NCBI RefSeq assembly: GCF_900496995.4
Contig: NC_044027.1
Coordinates: 8,642,743 to 8,706,742 of the forward strand
DNA length: 64,000 nucleotides
Reading direction: 5' to 3'
Source of the DNA: Aquila chrysaetos chrysaetos
Taxonomy: Eukaryota; Chordata; Aves; Accipitriformes; Accipitridae
The notes beneath the pieces were generated by a model. The model made no database searches and had not been told where the DNA came from. It saw only the letters and a list, made by a program, of their open reading frames with translations. The number at the start of each line of letters is the position of its first letter. Position 1 is the first letter of the stretch. A program made the position numbers and the translations under genes. Below, one piece after another: positions 38,131 through 49,900 of the stretch.

Positions 38131-41100
38131 CATTGCACCCCAAATTCTTCATTGCATCTCCCAGCTGCTGGCACCTGGAGGGTGACGTGATGTCCCCAGA
38201 CCGGTGATGTGGCTGCCCCATCCCCGCAGGGACGTGCCCACTCGGGGCTCTGCGGGGCCGTATCTCTCTCCTGGCTTCTCCCCCTGAAGCCTGGCGTGTC
38301 CCCACCCAGGTCCCCAGCCATGCACAGGTGGCAGTGAGGACATCGGCAGCACAGCCAGCCTCGGGCATGCACTGAGTGTGCCCGGTCTCACCTGCCTGGG
38401 CAGGCAAGGGTTGGGGTCAGGCTCAGGGACCCCATCCAGCTCTGGTCAGAGGCATCCCCACCACTTTTGCAACATGACCAGCAGCAGCATCTCCCCTTCC
38501 CCATTCAGCCCCCACGCTGGGGACGTGCCAGCACTGTCCCCATCCTGCACCCATGAGAGTGAGGCTGGAGGGACAGCAGCCAGGGGGACGGCACGAAAGC
38601 AGTGAGGTGCTGGGAGCAGCTCCTGCACCAGAATCCGGCCTTGAATATGGAGCCGGGGAGTGAGCGGGAACGGGTACCCATGCCTGCGGGCAGCCCTTGC
38701 CTGGATTTAACCCCAAGAAAACTTCTGAGCTCAGCAGTCCCTCCCCATCCGTGGGGCCAGTGCTGCCCTGGGGACCTGTCACAGCCTCTTGGGCTCCGTG
38801 CCACAACCCGTTATCCTCTCATCGCAGGGTTGCACCTCGTTGTGAAAGCTGGGCGCTGGCAGAAGCCGTTGCAAGCAGCTTCCTCTCTGCTGAAACGGCC
38901 ATTTCGGGTGCGTGACTGCCCCGGGTCGAGGTTTTGAGGCTGCGTGTCCCTGAAGAGGGCACAGCCCTGATGTTCAGCCACCTTCTTCCCAGCCTGGCAT
39001 GGGTGCTACCACATAGCCCAGCACAGCCTTCGGCCCCTGCACTGGGGCAAGATCCTCCCCCCTCTCTGCACCAGCAGGGAACTGGTCTTGTTGTGCAACC
39101 TCCCGGCAGGGTGGCGGGGCAGGATGGGGACCGGTGCAGCCACACACATGGGGACAGGCCTCGGCACTGCCCAGGGCTGCCCACCCACCATCGTCAGGAG
39201 TGCAGAGCTGCCCCCAGACCAGCATGGCCCCCAGCACTGAACGGCTGGGCTGCAGGAGCCAGTTTTGGGGAGAACGGCTGGGAAACATCATCCCCTGAGC
39301 CCAAACCAGCAGAGAGCTGCCAGTTCCTGGCCCTTCCCACATCTAAAAGGAGAGCGATTGGGGAAGGGTCATCCCTGGGAGCCATTTAACCCTCAAAGTC
39401 CCCTCTCCCAACATGGGCCAACCTGGACACTGGGAGAGCCCAGAGCTTCATCCCAGCCTGGGACGGACGTTACATCAATGGGAAGATTTTACAACCAGCT
39501 TAGTTGGGAACATCTGTGAGCATCTTTGCTCACCCATGGCCAAATCTGCTCCCACGACAACGTCCTGGCCATGTTTCAGCAGCCGGTGGGACTTGGAGTG
39601 CTTTGAAAACCCACCTTGGAGGCATGAAAGCTCGGTGTGACCACAGCGGCTGTGGGAGCATTTCAGGGCTTGGGATGCCTGCAGTGACTTTGAAAGACTT
39701 TTAATTCACCTGCATCCATGATGCAAGGGCTGGCACCGCCCCGCTGTCCCTGTCCCCACGCAACACACCCGGGGCCCTCTTCCAGTGAGCACTCATTTGA
39801 GGTTAATAGGGCTGGAAAAATGGGCTGTCACCCAGCACTTACTCCTGAAAGGCCCCATTTCTTCCTTAATTGCAATTCAAAATCAAATTAGCGGTTTTAA
39901 ATTTACTCTGTGCCCAAGAGGTACCATGAAGGGGGGTAGGACACACTGTACCCTTCATCGTTATGTAATAAAAAGGGCAAATTCTTGCTTTGAGGGCAAA
40001 ATTGCTGCCACCTCTGTCCTGGCTGGCCCATTGCTTCGGTGTCTTTGGGGCCCCACAGATGGAGGTGCTCATCCTGGATTCAGGATGAGCCTTTGGGATG
40101 ATGGAGATGCTCATCCTGGATTTCGGGCTGCCCCAGCTTCCCCAAGCAGTCACATCATCAGGCTCACTGGGGGGAAGCTGTGACCACCGGGAGCCCCCGG
40201 CTCTGCTGTCAGGGCTGCGTGTGCCCCCCACACCCACAAAAGATGGTGGGGATGCAGGTGCACAGTCGGGGAGCCAGGTCATGGCCGCTGCACGCTTAGG
40301 GCTGGGGATGGCACTGGCTGCATTATTGATGCTGTAATTCAGCACCCATGGACTGGGATATGGTTTTGTTTTCCAGGCATAGAAACACCCCCTGGGAGCG
40401 GAACCGGCTGCCAAGGACAAGGGGTCCGCAGCGACCCCACACACCCTGCACCCCCCAAGGGTGGGGGCTGTCCCCGGGGCTCGGCTGTGAGCCAGGGACA
40501 TGCTGGTGCTTTGGAAGCAGCGGCTCCACTGTGTCCCATAGAGACAGCCGCTGCTCCCAGAGAAAGGAAATTCAGGGGCCAGCACTGGGCCAGTGGGGCT
40601 GTGCCTGCACAGAAAGCCTCAGTGTGTGCGCACACGCACCCTCCGGCATGCACATGCACACACACACGTGTGCACAGGCCAGCCTGCGTGCACAGCTTAC
40701 GTCCTGGGGAACTGTGTTGCCCCAGGAGCGTCCTCCCAGCTGCTTCTGCTGCAAATTTCTGCCTCTCCCAGCTGGAGAGTTGCCATCACGGTGACCCCAG
40801 GGTCCATTCGGTGCAGGCAGTGGGTGCTCCCCACTGATGCCATTTGCCGGTGCTGCCGGGTGCATGCCAGGCCCCAGGGCAGTCCCTGTGTGCCGCTGGG
40901 GGTGGTGCAGAGCATGGTGCATGGCAGGGCCCATGGGTGCATCTGCCTCACCAGAGCAGGGCAGAGGGAGCCCAGTGGTGCCCATGTCCCTGCCTGGCTC
41001 CCTTTGCCAGCAGCTGCCACTTGGGCCAGGCTGGCAAATCCTCCCCCCAGTATACTACATCACTTGGGGAGGAATGGGACATCCAACGGGTATTTAAAAG

Positions 41101-41384
41101 CCCTCAGTGTGGCTAGGGACCACTTGCCACGGTGGGCAGGGTACCCCACGGTGCCCAGCCATGTGCAGTGGGACCAGGGACTGGGCAAGGAGGGGGCACG
41201 ACCATGTCAGAGCCGAGAGCCAGGGCAGAGGAGGAGGTGTCATTCCAGGGGAAAGCCCTTCCTCTGGGTATCTCCCCCACAACCTGCCCCACAGACCGAG
41301 CGGGGCCAGGTCACAGCATCCCGGCTGGTGTGCAGCCCCATTCCTGCCCGCAGCGACACGCTCCCCGAGACGCCGGCTCACTGT
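38131..41384. other. intergenic region before RNF208, no gene seen
   Basis: No convincing coding exon or RNA gene. It contains a two-copy tandem duplication at 40059-40124 and a short CA/TG-rich stretch at 40630-40680. CYSRT1, which neighbours RNF208 in mammals, would show a Cys-rich tail, and I see none in any frame here. Confidence 0.4.
40059..40124. repeat. two-copy tandem duplication
   Basis: GATGGAGGTGCTCATCCTGG is followed about 40 bases later by GATGGAGATGCTCATCCTGG, each continuing ATT. The intervening sequence also contains CAGGATGAGC, a partial inverted match of the same unit. Confidence 0.6.
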
Positions 41385-41400
41385 TCGTTCCAATATAATC

Positions 41401-41406
41401 TTTATT
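41401..41406 (-). terminator. distal RNF208 poly(A) signal
   Basis: AATAAA on the minus strand about 1.5 kb downstream of the RNF208 stop codon, followed by AT-rich sequence. This is the probable end of the long 3'UTR. Confidence 0.6.
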
Positions 41407-41578
41407 GGGGAGACTGATGGGGGTTAGAACAAGGCCGGGTATAAAACATGGTCATCGTCACAACCAGCAGCAGGAGGCATTGGCAGAGCAACACAGAAAC
41501 GGTATTGGCCCCCGTTCTCCACCGGCAGCGGGGTGGTACCCGGGGCTGTGCCGCTGGCATCGCCTGCTCCCTCGGGAT

Positions 41579-41603
41579 GGGGGGGGGGGGGGGGGGGGGG
41601 GGG
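41579..41603. repeat. homopolymer run of 25 G
   Basis: Uninterrupted G25 on the plus strand within the RNF208 3'UTR (C25 in the mRNA). Runs of this length are prone to polymerase slippage and to miscounting in assemblies, so the true length is uncertain. Confidence 0.9.
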
Positions 41604-42899
41604 CAGTTCTGCCCCCCTCCCTGGATGGATGCTGGGCTTCGGCAGCGCTGGGGGCTGCTCCTTCCTCCAGGGTGAGGGGCTCTGCGGGGCCCCTCTGGCT
41701 TACCCAGCCCCAGTGCCCTGGGACTGGGCAGCATGTGCCCCTGGTGCCGTGGCCGTGCTGGGTTGTGGTGCTCAGCACTGCGGGAGCACCCGCAAATTAT
41801 GGCTTTTTCTTTATTTTTTTTAGGGTTTTTTTTTTTGCTTTTTTGGCAGCAAACTTACCACTCCAGGTGCCCTGGAGAAAGCAAGACTGTGCACAGGGAT
41901 CTGCCTCTCTGCCAGCCCCTCCACACAGGGGTCAGAGCAGAGGTGCTGCTCCAGGGGAGGGACCGTGGGCAGGAGCCAGACCTCTGCCCCCCCTGCCCAG
42001 CCAAATCCCCTCGCTGGAGCTGGCAATTTGGGGTACCGGACCCCACGCCGCCCCCCCGGGCCATCTCATGGGGCATCGGTGTGGGGCCCTGGCCGGAGCG
42101 GCAGAGAACGGGCACAGCTCAATGCCTTTGTGAACGCGTAGCGGCCTGGGACGGGGCGGCCGGGGACGGACAGGGAAAAACCAAGAATCCTCCAAAATGA
42201 GGATAAAGTGGAGCTTTCCTCAAGGGCCTGCGGAGGAAATGGGCCGCGTGTCTGCTCACAACCGAGGGGCCGGTGCGGCAGCTTGGCGTGACTAAATCAA
42301 CTCGGGCGCACGGCAGCTTGGCCACTGAGATGAAAGCTTTGGCAAATAACTTACAGAGAAGGGGTGGGGGGCAGCTGGGGACCTGTCCTCGCTTCCCGTG
42401 CCAGGCGGGTGACCCAGCATGACACCGTGCACCTCCAGGGCTCCTTGTGCCATTGCCGGTGGCCACGGGGTGATGCGGAAGGTGTCGCTCTGGTCGGGAC
42501 CCAGAGTCCACTCGTGGGAGCCACTGGGAGAGAGGAGGGAGAAGGCGCCCAGGGAAGGAGCACGGCAAGATGCTCGATGCACAGTGGGGGCACCTGCTGC
42601 AGGACGGGGGGGAGCCAGAGCCCCTGGATGCGCTGGTAGATGTGCTCCCTCTCCCAGCGTCCCTCTCCCTGGGCACCACTGGGGTGTAGGGGGCTGCCGC
42701 CAGGTCCCAGCATCCCCATCGCCCCCCGCCAGTGCTGGCGAGGTCTCCGGTCCCACGTCCTTGGCCATGGTGAGCATCAGAGCATCCCTGGGCTGTGCCA
42801 CTGGCAAGGAAGGGACTGGGGACTGGCCACGGCACTGCGCCATCCTCTCCCACCCGCCGGCCACCCTGCTGCCGGGAGGTGCGGGCAGGGGTGCGGGGC

Positions 42900-43697
42900 T
42901 CACATGATGGTGCAGGAAGACAGCGGGTTTCGGATGTGGCAGGTGCAGGCAGCCCCACAGTACTGGCGAAAGGTCTGGTAGCAGCTGCGGTCGGTGTCGC
43001 TGCTCCACTGGACGGGGTTGGTGGCCAGGGCCTCGGCCGGCAGTCTGTTGAGGATACTGGTGTTGACGGCCAGCGCCGCCAGCCCATAGTCGGTGAAGAG
43101 GACGGTCTCCCGCTTGCAGGTGGGGCAGGAGATGAACTTGTACTTGGGGCAGGACTCGTAGAGGATCTGCAGGCACTCCTCGCACACTGAGTGCAGGCAG
43201 GAGAGGATGCGGGGCCGCTTGTTGGTGAAGTTGTACATGTGGCCACAGGTGGGGCACTCGAGGGGCTCACAGGGCGTCGAGGGGTGCAGCACGTACTGGT
43301 TGACGATCACCTCGTCCGACGGCGGCTGCCGGTGGTAGCAGACCTCCGAGCTGCCCTTCCGCTGGCTCTGGTACCCACGCTCTCGCCGCGGCAGGGGGGG
43401 AGTCCGGGGCAGCGGCAGGGGGCCGGGGGTGGCATCCAAGGCGGGGATGTCCCCACACGCCTGGTTGACGATGATCTCGGACTCGGAGGGCCACGCGCGC
43501 TTGGCCACGAGGGGCGGCTCGCGGCGCGGGGCTGGTGCGTAGCGTGGCTGTGAGGATTGCAGCTCCGAAAACTTCTCCGGGTGGATGATTTTCATCGCCT
43601 CCATTTTAATGATGACCTGTTGCCCTTTCAGACACGACATGAGTATCGTTTTCACATTACTGTCCACTGCTCTGGGGTCTCCGAGGGACGCCTGCAT
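42900..43697 (-). CDS. RNF208: RING finger protein 208 (265 aa)
   Basis: One coding exon ending SSCTIM. The N-terminal MSCLKGQQVIIKMEAMKI, the conserved HPEKF, and RAWPSESEIIVNQACGD match mammalian RNF208 as I remember it. The RING (148-194) reads CPTCGHMYN, then C167, H169, C172, C175, C191, C194. It is followed by FTDYGLAALAVNTSIL and a Cys-rich tail. Two copies of an acidic-E-[IV]-IVNQ motif occur at residues 73-79 and 128-134. The last four residues, CTIM, fit a CaaX prenylation box. RNF208 is a ubiquitin ligase reported to target vimentin in human cells. The start chosen is the first ATG. The Met at residue 20 is an alternative, but human RNF208 also has residues before the matching Met. 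The 5'UTR probably comes from an upstream exon. Confidence 0.95.
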   Translation of the reverse strand: MQASLGDPRAVDSNVKTILMSCLKGQQVIIKMEAMKIIHPEKFSELQSSQPRYAPAPRREPPLVAKRAWPSESEIIVNQACGDIPALDATPGPLPLPRTPPLPRRERGYQSQRKGSSEVCYHRQPPSDEVIVNQYVLHPSTPCEPLECPTCGHMYNFTNKRPRILSCLHSVCEECLQILYESCPKYKFISCPTCKRETVLFTDYGLAALAVNTSILNRLPAEALATNPVQWSSDTDRSCYQTFRQYCGAACTCHIRNPLSSCTIM

Positions 43698-45813
43698 GAG
43701 GCTAAAACATGCCGGCAGCCTGCTGAGCTTTCAATCTCGGTCTGGCCGCAGAACAGGAGCACGGGGAGCAGCCGCTGGCACGGGAGAGCATCCTGGGGAG
43801 ACGGGGCAGCGCCAGCGGGCCCCACACCCCTCTTCTCCGGCCAGCCCCGAGGGTGCCGGGCGCAAGGCTGGGGTGGGCGGGGGAAGGCAGGGCTCACAGA
43901 GGCATCCTGTCTGCCTTGGAGGATGCTTTTGGGCAGGCGATCAAAGCGTCAGCTCCCCACAGAGCCTCACCACGACGTTAACATGACATTGGCTGTCACT
44001 TGGCAGCCCCCCGCTTCGTCTTCACTGGCTCTTCCCGTGCCGGATCAGCTGCAGTCGGGAATGGTAAATTGGGGATCGTGGCACCAGGTGCTGCCCAGGG
44101 CAGGTGAGTACGGGGGGGGTCTCGCAGGAACCGATGGTAGCCCCCACCTCCGCCTGGCCTTTATTCCTGTTTACGCGCCGTGGGATCCTTGTGGCGCTGA
44201 AGAATGTGTTTGCAAATTCCTTTGCTCTGACTTCCCGGCTCTCCCACTTGCCGTCACCGGCAGCTCCCGCGGGGCAGGGGTTCAGGGAGCATCCCGTGCC
44301 AGAGAGCAGCTCACCTTGGCTGGTGCCGGGGCTGCCACGTGCCTTGTATCCTCCGACCCCAGCACCTCTGTCCCCAGCTCAGCTTCGTGCTTGCTGGAAA
44401 TGAAAAGCAAGAGGGGGTTGGATCCAAGGCTCTTCACGGACCTACCGGCTGCCAGCACTCCCTTGGGATGTGTGCCCGCCTGCATCCCAGCAATTTGGCA
44501 ATTGAGCCCTGCAGGTCCTGTCCATCCGCCCGTGTGTTTGGGCTGGAGGAAGTGGGAGCAGGCAGGTATTTCCCCCCAGGCATCTCCTCAGTGGCCCGGA
44601 GCGTGGGGTCCCAGGTCCCCCCTGTGCCCTGGGGGTTGAGAGGGCAGGTCCCCCTGCGCCCCACTGGGATGCAGGGCCCCTCCCGGGGGGGGGCTCCCCC
44701 ACCGACCTGCCTCTGCTTAGGGTTTTCTCTCACGTTTAGCCACTCCTCTGCTCGGCGGATCTATTTTTACCTCCATTGCTTGCTCCTGATCTGTCCCTGC
44801 TATTATCCCTCCCTCCAGCTTCCTCTCCCCCTTCCCAGCTCCCTGCCGTTGTCCTGGGGCTGCTGGAGAGGCCAGGCCATGTTTGGGGGCAGGAGATGGG
44901 GGCCAGATAGCCAGCCCGTGGCCATTTTCTCCCTCAGCAGCCCCAGCGACAGCCTGTCTCTCCTCCGAGAAGGGCGAAGGCGCTCTCCTCCATCACGCTG
45001 CAAATCCTGTTAGAGGGATGCCTGCTCCTGCCGAGCCCTGCCAGGCCTGACGGAGGGGGCCCGAGGGGGCCATCTGGTTGCAGCAGCAGCCCTTGGGGAT
45101 GGCTAGAGGCCGTGGAGGGGGTTCAGCCCTGGATGCCCGAGAGCCGTGGGAGGCTGGATCCCTGCCCGACCTCAGTGGGGGTGTCCCCGGGGGCCATGCC
45201 CTGGTGGCACTGGGGTCCTGCAAGCGTCCTGCAAGCATCCTGCGATGCCTGTCCTGGGGAGGGAGGCCTCGCATCCTGCATCCCCCATCATGGGCCCACA
45301 TCCCGAACCCCGCAAGCAGCATATATCCCTCCCGCTCCAGCGCACAGCAGCGGCCCCGGGGGCTCTCTGCCCGCAGGTCTCACGCAGACACTCACCCGCA
45401 GCATACCGACAGGCACGGCCATCCGTGTGGCCAGGCAGCCACCGCGCACAGCCACCGCGTTTCCACGTTCACGCCGTCACACCCCTTGATGCACAGCCTT
45501 GGCGCAGCACCCCGCCGTACCCCGCACCCCCACCACCCCTAGGGCGACACAGCCCTCCCCAGCACACACCCCCCGCCCCGACACACAGCACCCACTCCTC
45601 GACGACCTCCCACCGCAATCCCCAGCCCCATGCGCCCCTGCCCCACGCCGCGCTGGCTCGCTCGCAGCCCAGCGGTGCACACCCCCCCCCCCGCACACCC
45701 CCCCACCCACGCGCACACACACACACCCCACACCCCCCCACACGTCCTCACCCCCGCAGGGTGATGCCCCCCCGGGCAGCCCGGCCGTAAGGACGGTCGG
45801 TGCCGGTCGTTAC
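43698..45813 (-). other. probable RNF208 5' intron, no other gene seen
   Basis: Between the coding exon and a strong minus-strand donor at 45813. Open frames on the plus strand (for example 43557-44639) are antisense to the RNF208 exon start or have non-coding composition. The part from 45470 to 45760 is a C-rich and CA-rich low-complexity stretch. Acceptor-like AGs lie just 5' of the start codon, but none is strong. Confidence 0.4.
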
Positions 45814-46900
45814 CTGCGTTGGCCCGCCGTGCCTCGGACGGGGGATCCCGGTGCGGCCGCGTCCCCGATTTAGCCTCCAGAGCCCCGCTCCGTCCCCGGG
45901 AAAGGTTCGGAGGCCCGAGCGGCTAAAGGTTATCTGAAAGGCAGAGGGATGCGGACGCTGCCCGGGCGGAGGGCCGGCTCCCCGAGGATGCTGCCGGGTC
46001 TCCGCCGCCTCTCCCGGCCGGGCCGTGGCTGCCGCTCCCGCTTCCCACGGCCCCGCCGCCTCCTCCGGCAGCTTCCCCGCCGGCGCGGGGAGGGCACCGG
46101 GCACAAAGGCAGGGCTGGCGGCGCCGGGCTCCCGCCGGGCTCCTCTGGCTCCGGATGCTCCGCGGGGACCGGCGGCCGGGGGGAGGCGGCAGGTAGCGCC
46201 GCAGCCGCCGCCGGGGAGGCACCTTCCGCCCGCCCCGCGGCTCCGCTCTCCCTCCCCCGGCTCCCCCGCCGCCTCCTCCGGCCGCGGAGCCCCCGCTCCG
46301 CGCCGGGCTGATGCAACACTCCCCGGCCGACAGCGCAGGCTGCCTGCCTTGGGGGGGCGGGGGGGCTGCAGCTGGGGCACCCCCCTTTCCCCCCCCGTCC
46401 GGCAGGTGCAGGCAGGCAGGCAGGCAGGCGGGCTCCGTCCCCGCTGTCCCGCGGGGCTCGGCGGGCGCGGGCGCTGCCTGCGCGCTCCCGCTCCGCTGCC
46501 GCCCGGCGCCCGCAGTGCCGCCGCAGTGGTGCAGCCGGCTCACATTTCTCTCGCTCAGCAGCGCCGGGGCCCGCCGGCCGCAGAGCCCGCCGCCCCGCAC
46601 ACACACGCACACGCACACGCACACCCCCCCCCCCGCACAGACCCCCCCCCCGCCGCCCGCCGCCCCGCCGGGCCCTGCCCCGCCGCCGCCGCCGCCCCGC
46701 TGCGGCTCCGCTCCCTTCCCGCCCCGGCCCGCCGCGGCCCCGCTCCTTCTCCAACACCCCCCGCCCCCGCCGCTACCCCCGGCCGGGTCCCTGCGAGGTG
46801 TTTCGGAGGGGCCTGCAGTGACTCAGCATCCGCCGCTGGAAATGGCTCGGCGGCGCGGGCTGGGGACAGGGGGATGCTGCTCCGGGGGCGGCGATTTTGG
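45750..46900. promoter_or_regulatory. CpG island, probable RNF208 promoter
   Basis: About 1.1 kb with very dense CpG dinucleotides, the strongest island in the window after the TMEM203/NDOR1 promoter. No TATA box is seen. It contains C-runs at 46625-46660 and a CACACACG tract around 46600-46622. Long open frames on both strands here are a by-product of the lack of A+T. It lies about 2.1 kb upstream of the RNF208 coding exon. Whether it also fires on the plus strand cannot be told. Confidence 0.6.
45814..45933 (-). other. predicted 5'UTR exon of RNF208 (3' end supported)
   Basis: On the minus strand GCCAACGCAG followed by GTAACG forms a strong donor with the last exon base at 45814, inside the CpG island. 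If this is an internal exon, TGCCTTTCAG at 45943-45934 would be its acceptor, giving 120 bases. If it is the first exon, it simply extends further into the island. The link to RNF208 is inferred from strand and proximity. Confidence 0.35.
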
Positions 46901-49900
46901 GTCCAGCATCAGGGAGCGTGTGGCAGAGGGGAGAAGGGCCCCTGCCAGCAACCCCCGCGCCTTTCGGAGCTGGGGAAAGGCTGTAACACCGGTAATGTCC
47001 CCCCACTGCCGAATCAGAGCCACGCACCCCACCGAGTCCCAAGGGACGCCTGGGACCCCCACTGCCAGGCCTGACCCCGACCCACAGCCACCCCTGCGGC
47101 AGCAGACACCACCCCCCACCCCCCCCGGAGGTCAAAACCTGACTGAGGGTCCCAGTCCCTGCTGAGCTCTAGGGAGGGGGGGAGAAGGCCACAGGGTCTC
47201 GCTGTCCCTGGGGGATTTGGTGGGCTCAGCGTGGCATGCGGGGGGTCACACCGCCACTGGGTACCAGCAATGCTGTCAGGTCCCTGGGGAGCACTGGGGA
47301 GCATTGTGCATTGCTGGGGTCCTGCTGTTTTGACTCCCTTCAGTGGCACAAACAGACATGAGCCCGTGGGCTGGGGACACCCCACATTGTGCCCTGGGAG
47401 GATGACCCCTGGCCTGTACTTCCTGGCTCCTGCCATGCCCTGGCAGATGTTAGGGGCTGGGCTGCCCTTTCCCCCTGCCATGGGAGCCTCCACTGTGGAG
47501 CATCCACGGGCAGGCAGCCAAAATGGGCGGCCAGCCCCACGTGGAGCCCCCCAACTCCCCAGCCGCACTTGAACCCAGAGCTCACAGCCGACCCCTCCCC
47601 AGCGACCGTGACCCAGGCACGTGAACACCTGAACCCAAAACCACTCCATCCCTCCATCCCACCCTGGCTGGGGCAGGGTGCCGGTGGGGGCTCACTGGGC
47701 TCCTTTGGGTGCTGCTGAGGTTTCCATGCTTGTGTCACCCACTGCCACCTTCAAGCTCTTTATACTCCTCAGTTGGGCCCAGGACTTTGCCTGGATTTTG
47801 ACGCCTTCCCCCGAAGGTTACCCTGGCCAGACCCGGTTGCTGGCCCTCCAGCCTTGCTGCAGCAAAGACCTGGCCGCCGCTCACCTCTGTAACAAGGGGT
47901 CTGTGGAGGCCTGGAGCCACACTGTGAACGTACAGCCACATCGTGCTCGCGCCATCGCTGTCCCCGGCCCCTCCATCAGTGGGATGGACACAGAAACTGG
48001 AGCTCATGTATTTCACTGAACAGCTCTGCATTCCCACTGTCAGCCCAGAGGAAAGCTCAGCTCCATCAGGCATTATGAATCCCATGATTATGATCCAACC
48101 ATCCACACAAAGATGCTAAAAATCTCGCCCAGATGCCTGGCCTGGAGAAGATGACCAAACCCACCTGGTCCAGAGGGATCCCCCGCCTCCCCAAGGGCTA
48201 AGCCACACTCCATCCTCGGGCTGGACTGACCTTAGAGTGTGGCTTCCCCATGGGGACCATGCAGCTTCACCCACCAGCTGCCTCCGCCTGGAAACCCATG
48301 CTCCCCTGTTGACTATGTTAGCAGTTGTATTTTTAATCTTCTAGTTTCTTGTTGGATAAGGGATTTTGTAACGACTTTGCCTCTAGTCCCTCTGAGTGTA
48401 ATTCTTTGATCTACTCACCTGCCGAAATCAGTGTGAGGCTGCTGCTGTCTGGCACCCTAACAGTGCTAAACAGGGATTCCCTTAATCTTCCCCATCCTCT
48501 CTGTGTCAGTTTTTGCTTACTTTCCTGCTAATGCTTCTAGATGCAGATAGCAAGAACCGATATATTATGCTTGAACTCACAGAGCAAAGGAAATTGCAGG
48601 AAGTGAGTGAGCACGAGCCATTTTCTGTTATTAATTCATACGGCATCCCCATGCTGACCCAGCTACACAGTGTTATTACACTGCTATTCCGTGAGTTAAG
48701 CAACAGCTCTATTTAAAAATAATCATAAATGATATCAGGCATCTTTTTTGCTGAACAAGAGTGTGTTTGTGCCAAGATGCTGGGGATCCTCGTGTTGCCC
48801 CAATGGCGCTGCTAGTCTCTGCTTCGTGCGCTCAATGGACGTGGCACTGGATCCTCCCCATCCCAGCACAGCAGCACTTCTCAGCGTCTTCTCCACCTAT
48901 TCAGGTACTTGTGAAGCAGTTTGCAGCCCAAGCTAAAGCCTGGCACTTCTTTTTCTCCTACAGCTTGCATTAGGCTTGATGGGGTCCTTGGTGGCAAGTG
49001 CCACTGGTTAAGTCTTGTGCAAGAGGCTTTGGCCCCAAGTTTTCATCCCAACATGTGAGTGCTCAGTGAGGCTTGCAGAGCCCTCCCAGCCTTGCATTTG
49101 GAGATGCAGAGTTTCCCTTTTCTCTGCTGAGTTGGTTCTCCAAGATCTCCGCTTTCCACCCCAAACCCCAAAAAATCTCATCCTTCAAAGCCCAGACCTT
49201 TCATCTCTGGCTGAGCCTGGGCGGCAGCCCTCTTGAGTACTGTCCCTTCCAAATCCCAGCCCCTGTGGCCAGCTCTAACATTCGCCTTCGGGTCTGGCCA
49301 TACTCCTACTCCTGGGTTTAACACCTAACTTTGTCACATACACCTATATGTTGCATTATCTTTCATAAAAATCTATTGTATCATGTGTTACCATAATTGT
49401 ACATCTTTATGCTGCATGTTGATATTCTCAGCATGTCTTCCGAGCTGTGGTGATGTGATACAGCATGCTTTTCTGGGTTTTAAAGTCAGCACTGATTTAT
49501 TTTACCATTTTGTGAGACCTTTCCAGCAGGCCAAGCATGCCCTGGGTTCGGAGGGAGCTCCTTAGCTCAAGTGTACCCGCTGTTCCCCGTGTCCTGCTTC
49601 CAGCTCTACTTGGACAGACATGCAGGAGTGGCTTTGCTAGTTCGCTTCGTGCCACCCAGATGAACAAAGTTTTGCTTTTTGTAATCAAGTGGTTACTTGT
49701 TGTAATCAAGTTGGTGTTCATCCTGCTGGGACCACCCTGTGTGCAGCCACAGCTTATTTCTGCAAAATTCATTACTTTCCAATGTCACAAATGGATCATT
49801 TCTAAACATTTGCTTTACAGATGCATTGAGAGATGTAACACTGCTGGCCAGTCTCTGCTGCAATTCCGCTGAGATGAATGGTGATGCCAGAAGATAATTT

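Larger units (their letters stand above)
41385..42899 (-). other. RNF208 3' untranslated region
   Basis: About 1.5 kb between the RNF208 stop codon and the distal AATAAA. A proximal AATAAA at 41815-41810, next to an A-rich run on the minus strand, would give a shorter transcript. A run of 25 G on the plus strand (C in the transcript) lies at 41579-41603. The long open frame covering part of this region on the minus strand is in a different frame from RNF208 and is compositional. Confidence 0.5.

Noticed and set aside
43557-44639. 360-codon open frame on the plus strand
   Set aside because: Antisense to the 5' end of the RNF208 coding exon and its flank. No motif.
45930-47165. Several frames of 230-350 codons on both strands of the CpG island
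   Set aside because: The lack of A+T removes stop codons. The translations are Arg/Gly/Pro/Ala low complexity, and one opens with GTG.
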